Source: Phenylobacterium haematophilum (GTDB lineage Bacteria > Pseudomonadota > Alphaproteobacteria > Caulobacterales > Caulobacteraceae). Taken from it: a DNA stretch of 64,000 bases. The DNA is taken from NCBI RefSeq assembly GCF_014196295.1, contig NZ_JACIDK010000002.1, forward strand, positions 911,768 through 975,767, in the 5' to 3' direction. Position numbers and translations under genes: made by a program. Shown here in pieces: positions 60,714 through 64,000 of this stretch. The notes under the pieces were generated by a model that was not told where the DNA came from, did no database searches, and saw only the letters and a program-made list of their open reading frames with translations. Positions within the stretch are counted from its first letter, which is position 1. Each line of letters starts with the position of its first letter.

Positions 60714-61459
60714 GGCAGGGACGTCCGCCGACCAATCTTCAGCAGCAGTGTCTGACAGTCCCGCTGAACCGTCTGAAGCCGGCGCCTCGGGCGTTGAGCA
60801 CGCCTAAGGTGGATGAGCGTACACTCGCTCGTCTGAGCTCGGAGATTGTCGGAACACGGTGCTATCCGCGGCTAGGGGTTTCGCCGGAGCGCGACGCGGA
60901 AGGCCACGGTACGGGGTTTTGGTGGGTTGAGGAGGGGGAGGAGATCCGCCTTGCCCTTCGACGCCTAGCGTTCCATGGGCGGATCAAAACGTCCCATCCC
61001 GTCCATTGTCAGTTGGAGACGCCCGACGACACGGGCCGCGTTGGCGAGCCTGGTGTCCTAGCGAGCTTGGAGGTCCGCGCTCAGGAGCCGTCGGTCGCGG
61101 CCGGGCTCGCCGCATCGCCCTCGGCCATGCTTCAGGCGGTGTTCGCGCAGGATCCGGAGACTGCCTTAGTCGCCACGCTCCACGCCTTCGTGGTCACGGT
61201 GTTCTTCGACGGGGATCGGCCCGAGGCGGCTCGCCCCTCGAGCGAAGTCGATCGGCGGCATGCGATCTGGCGACGGCGACTGCCAGCCGCCTCCGACGAC
61301 CTTTTGCCTTACCTGATAGCGCTGCCGCCCCGGGCGCGCGCGCGACTGTTCAATCTCTGCCTCGACAGAGTGACGCTCTCGGGGGGGCGTCGCAATCGAT
61401 CAGGCGATCATCCCGGCGTTACAGCGATGGTGCGAGCCCATCGAGCGGAGAGCGGGTAA
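60710..61459 (+). pseudogene. Shortened ParB-like protein, likely decaying
   Basis: A 249-aa frame parallel to the ParB-like protein at 36866. LTVPLNRLKPAPRALSTPKV matches the IPLNKLKKSPRN region, GTGFWWVEEGEEIRLALRRL matches GFWLVTIGEGRRLALRML, and PETALVATLHAFVVTVFFDG matches PETALLCVVHALVLHTFCG. The HTH and most of the middle are missing. The reading frame is open, so it may be a shortened functional protein. A longer frame upstream is not supported. Confidence 0.6.
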
Positions 61460-61494
61460 GGGGCAGACGGTGTGTGAGAAGTGCAAAAAACATC

Positions 61495-61534
61495 TTGCTC
61501 CTCCACTGGCTGGAGCATGTAGCCTCGCTACATG
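61495..61534 (+). promoter_or_regulatory. MerR-type promoter for czc genes plus inverted repeat
   Basis: TTGCTC (61495-61500) and TAGCCT (61520-61525) are 19 bp apart with CTCCA/TGGAG in the spacer, almost the same as 56453-56483. An overlapping perfect palindrome, CATGTAGC/GCTACATG (61516-61534), spans the -10 region. It probably drives the small gene at 61680 and czcCB. Confidence 0.75.
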
Positions 61535-61631
61535 ATCCGCCTCCGCAATTCGCTCTTCGGAGCAAAGCAACTGCAAGGCCGCCTCGGCGTCCAGGCGGTC
61601 GCGCGTGCCGCGGCGGCGAGCCGGAATCGTG

Positions 61632-61649
61632 ATTTTGTAACGTGTTCCC
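61632..61649 (+). promoter_or_regulatory. Shared upstream motif, second CzcI-like gene
   Basis: ATTTTGTAACGTGTTCCC, one mismatch from the copy at 59885, with the same distance to the next start codon. See that entry for the layout. Confidence 0.55.
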
Positions 61650-61679
61650 AAGGCTTCCGGGGGCACGTATAGGTCGCTC

Positions 61680-62102
61680 ATGACTGGGATGGGGACATTC
61701 CCTCAGCACGCAAAGAAGCGCGTCGCGAACAAGGCGATACGCGCACGCGTGGGTGTCTCTAGCGGGGCGCACCTGGTCGTCAGTTTGATGGTGGCGTTGG
61801 CCGTTCTGCTCGGCGCGATGTTTTCGACATCCGCTGCGCACCTCAGTTTCGACAACGACGCGCCTGCTCTTCAGTGTGCAACTGAAGTTGCGGCGAAGTC
61901 GCCGGACACACCTGATGCCCCGGTCAAGAGTCGGGTTCTCGGGCTCTGCACGGGCCACTGCACGGCCCATATCCTGACCTTGCCGGCGAGTTCGCCGGCG
62001 GTGTTCGTCCTCTATTTCCTGCGCGCGAGTTGGTGGGCGACCAACGACTTGGTCGCTCAGGTCACGCGACCCGCCCTGCTGGAGCGACCACCCCGAGTTT
62101 GA
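61680..62102 (+). CDS. CzcI-like small exported protein
   Basis: A 140-aa protein with one hydrophobic segment (LVVSLMVALAVLLGAMF), Cys/His pairs (LCTGHCTAH) and an end LERPPRV, as in the protein at 59934. It precedes czcC by 63 bp and is probably in the same operon. Metal binding is inferred from context. Confidence 0.65.
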   Translation: MTGMGTFPQHAKKRVANKAIRARVGVSSGAHLVVSLMVALAVLLGAMFSTSAAHLSFDNDAPALQCATEVAAKSPDTPDAPVKSRVLGLCTGHCTAHILTLPASSPAVFVLYFLRASWWATNDLVAQVTRPALLERPPRV

Positions 62103-62165
62103 TGCGTCAGCGGCGCCGGCGATCGGCGCGCAGGACTGCATAGAAACTCAGGGATACCCAATTCC

Positions 62166-63422
62166 ATGTCACTCTCCATGCGTGGCGGGCTGCGTTTTGC
62201 GGCCGCCAGCACCGTGGCGATCCTTACCGCCTTGGCCTCCGGGTCCAGCGCGGCCGCCGATCCCGCGCCTTCTTTTCGCGAGCTACTGACTCAGGCCCAA
62301 ACTGCGGCACCCCAACTGGCAGAGGCGGCAGGCGAGGTTCGTCAGGCCGAAGGTCTTGCCCAGCAAGCCCGCGCCCGCCCCAATCCGACCCTTGGGTTGG
62401 ATGTGGAGAACTTCAGCGGCAGCGGCCCCTATAAGGGCAGCTCCGAGGCCGAGAGCACGCTCTCGTTCGGACAGGCGCTGGAACTCGGCGGCAAGCGTAG
62501 CGCCAGGGTGGCCGCCGGTCGCGCGGGCCTCGAGGCGGCGCGCGCGCAATTCAGTCTGGCGCGAGCCGACTACGCCTTCGCTCTTGCGGAAGCCTATGCC
62601 GAGGCCGAGGCGGCCGAGCGGCAAGTCACTCTCGCCCAAGAGGGCCTTTCCCTCACCGAGGAGGTGCTTCGGATTTCCCAAGCGCTGGTGGACGCCGGCC
62701 GGGAGGCGGAGCTCCGCAGCCTGCAGGCGCGCAGCGCCGTCACCGGCGCCCGCGCGGCCCTGGAGGCGGCTCAGGCGGCGCGGGCCGGCGCCTTCGCCCG
62801 GCTTACCGCCCTTGCCGGATCTCCGGCGCCCTTCACGAGCCTGGGTGAGAGCTTGCTCACCAAGGCTGCGGCTGCGGCGCGCAATGTCGATCTTCTGACC
62901 ACGCCCGCAGTGATCGCCGCGGAAGCTGAACGGGAGGCCGCCGCTCGCCGCGTGCGGGTCGAACGCACGCGGGCGGTGCCCGACGTGACCTTGTCGGCCG
63001 GTGTCCGCCGGTTCAGCGCGGATGACTCGACAGCCGTCGTCGCCGGGATATCCGTGCCCATCCCTGTGTTCGACCAGAACCGCGGCAACATCACCGCGGC
63101 GCAAGGCGAACTGCTCTCCGCCGAGGCTAGGCTTGCCCGTGCGCGCCTGGACGCCCAGGCCGAATTGCGCACGGCGCTGTTTCAGGTCGATGCGGCCCAG
63201 ACTCGGGTCAGCGCCGCGGTTGAGACCGAACAGACCGCCCAAGAGGCCTACCAGCTCACACGGGTCGCCTACGAGGCCGGAAAGGCGCCCCTCCTTGAGC
63301 TCATCAATGCGCGCAGGTCCCTGGCCGAAGCGCGCACCCAGACCATCGAAGCCCAGCTGGCGCGTCTGCGCGCCGAAGCTGGCCTGGCGCGCCTGCAAGG
63401 CCGACCCCTCGGAGACCTCTGA
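62166..63422 (+). CDS. czcC: Outer-membrane efflux protein (CzcC/TolC family)
   Basis: A 418-aa protein with a signal peptide ending in the SSAAADP region. Two long helical repeats follow (FRELLTQAQTAAPQLAEAAG; ARARPNPTLGLDVENFSG; VPDVTLSAGVRRFSADDST), and the C-terminal AYEAGKAPLLELINARRSL is typical of CzcC. It is the outer-membrane channel of an RND heavy-metal exporter. The stop overlaps czcB. Confidence 0.9.
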   Translation: MSLSMRGGLRFAAASTVAILTALASGSSAAADPAPSFRELLTQAQTAAPQLAEAAGEVRQAEGLAQQARARPNPTLGLDVENFSGSGPYKGSSEAESTLSFGQALELGGKRSARVAAGRAGLEAARAQFSLARADYAFALAEAYAEAEAAERQVTLAQEGLSLTEEVLRISQALVDAGREAELRSLQARSAVTGARAALEAAQAARAGAFARLTALAGSPAPFTSLGESLLTKAAAAARNVDLLTTPAVIAAEAEREAAARRVRVERTRAVPDVTLSAGVRRFSADDSTAVVAGISVPIPVFDQNRGNITAAQGELLSAEARLARARLDAQAELRTALFQVDAAQTRVSAAVETEQTAQEAYQLTRVAYEAGKAPLLELINARRSLAEARTQTIEAQLARLRAEAGLARLQGRPLGDL

Positions 63423-64000
63423 TGCCCCGCACCTCTTCCTCCAATTCCCAGCGGCAATGGCTGCTCGGCGGCGCTGCCCTCGTCGTCGCAACAGGCGTTG
63501 GCTTCGGCATAGCTAAGCTGACCACGCCCAAGCCCACGCCGACCGAGGCCGCCGCCGAGGCGCCGGCGGCGGCTCACGACGCCGATACACTGACGATGGG
63601 GCCTGAGCGCATCCAGGCCTCTGGCGTCGGTTTGGAGACCGTGGTGGCGGGCGGCTTGGCGTCGGAAGTGGTCGCCCAGGCCACGGTGGAAGCCGAGCCG
63701 ACCGGCCAGGCGGTCCTGACCGCGCGCGCTGCAGGTGCGGTCGCTCAGATCACCAAGCGCCTTGGGGATCCCGTACGGGCGGGGGAAACCCTGGCCCTGG
63801 TGTCGAGCCGCGAGGCCGCGCAGATTTCGGCCGACCGCAGTGTCGCTAGCGCGAAGGTCGATCTTGCTCGCCGCATGATGGCCCGGGAGAAGCGGCTCTA
63901 CGAACAGAAGGTCAGTCCGCGACAGGACTACGAAGCGGCGATGGCGGAGCTGGCGACCGCCGAGGCCGAGGCGCGCCGGGCGTCTACCGCCGCCGGCGCC
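63422..64000 (+). CDS. czcB: RND efflux membrane-fusion protein, 3' truncated
   Basis: 193 residues are visible; the window ends inside the gene. An N-terminal hydrophobic anchor is followed by GAVAQITKRLGDPVRAGETL, the lipoyl/barrel-sandwich half, and a coiled-coil start (ARRMMAREKRLYEQKVSPR). It links the CzcA pump to CzcC. ATGA overlap with czcC. Confidence 0.88.
   Translation, partial: MPRTSSSNSQRQWLLGGAALVVATGVGFGIAKLTTPKPTPTEAAAEAPAAAHDADTLTMGPERIQASGVGLETVVAGGLASEVVAQATVEAEPTGQAVLTARAAGAVAQITKRLGDPVRAGETLALVSSREAAQISADRSVASAKVDLARRMMAREKRLYEQKVSPRQDYEAAMAELATAEAEARRASTAAGA

Noticed and set aside
25800-64000. A prophage
   Set aside because: No capsid, terminase, portal, tail or lysis genes were seen; the content is integrase, conjugation, defence and metal genes.

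Overview
The window is GC-rich alphaproteobacterial DNA, most likely from the Caulobacterales (Caulobacter/Phenylobacterium-like). This rests on gene content (coq7, feoAB with a Fur box, several TonB-linked surface systems, and DUF736/ArdC/relaxase conjugation genes typical of alphaproteobacterial elements), not on a database match. Gene family names come from motif recognition only.

Positions 1-25640 look like ordinary chromosome. They hold bioF (5' truncated by the window edge) and bioD, nhaA, the SelO pseudokinase, an EamA exporter with GluQ, two TetR regulators, an HNH nuclease, a VOC/TetR/alpha-beta hydrolase group, a patatin-type autotransporter, and a TonB receptor with a secreted partner. 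Then come a coupled DUF1294/GNAT/coq7/dsbB cluster, an isoaspartyl peptidase, a fumarylacetoacetase-like enzyme with a MarR regulator, and feoAB. Two paralogous microproteins of 37 and 35 aa lie at 7241-7738.

Positions 25800-33970 are an integrated island. It begins at a broken tRNA-Leu, followed by a tyrosine recombinase, and ends near an intact tRNA-Leu. Its core is a tightly overlapping five-gene operon: ribbon-helix-helix protein, 5-cytosine methyltransferase, PD-(D/E)xK-like endonuclease, GIY-YIG nuclease and a Cys-His-Asp hydrolase-like protein. Unknown genes sit on both sides. An EF-Tu 3' fragment and an AT-rich repeat block lie at the right edge.

Positions 34000-64000 are a mosaic of conjugative and metal-resistance DNA. 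It contains an incomplete mercury-type module (merR, merT, GDCC protein), a decayed IS110, a ParB-like protein, DUF736, ArdC, a MobC-like protein, a relaxase with a candidate oriT, and an LPD7 protein. The type IV coupling protein is fused in frame to the N-terminal half of a TonB-dependent receptor, immediately downstream of the fecR-like and ECF sigma genes that would normally control that receptor. After small conserved genes, a double cold-shock protein, an intact IS3-family element with a 4-bp target duplication, and HEPN/nucleotidyltransferase-type proteins, the window closes with cadmium/zinc resistance. This part has an HMA protein, a P-type ATPase, a Fur-family and a MerR-family regulator, two CzcI-like proteins and the start of a czcCB efflux operon. 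Two nearly identical MerR-type promoters (56453 and 61495) tie these metal genes together. No T4SS pore genes, rRNA or CRISPR array were seen.
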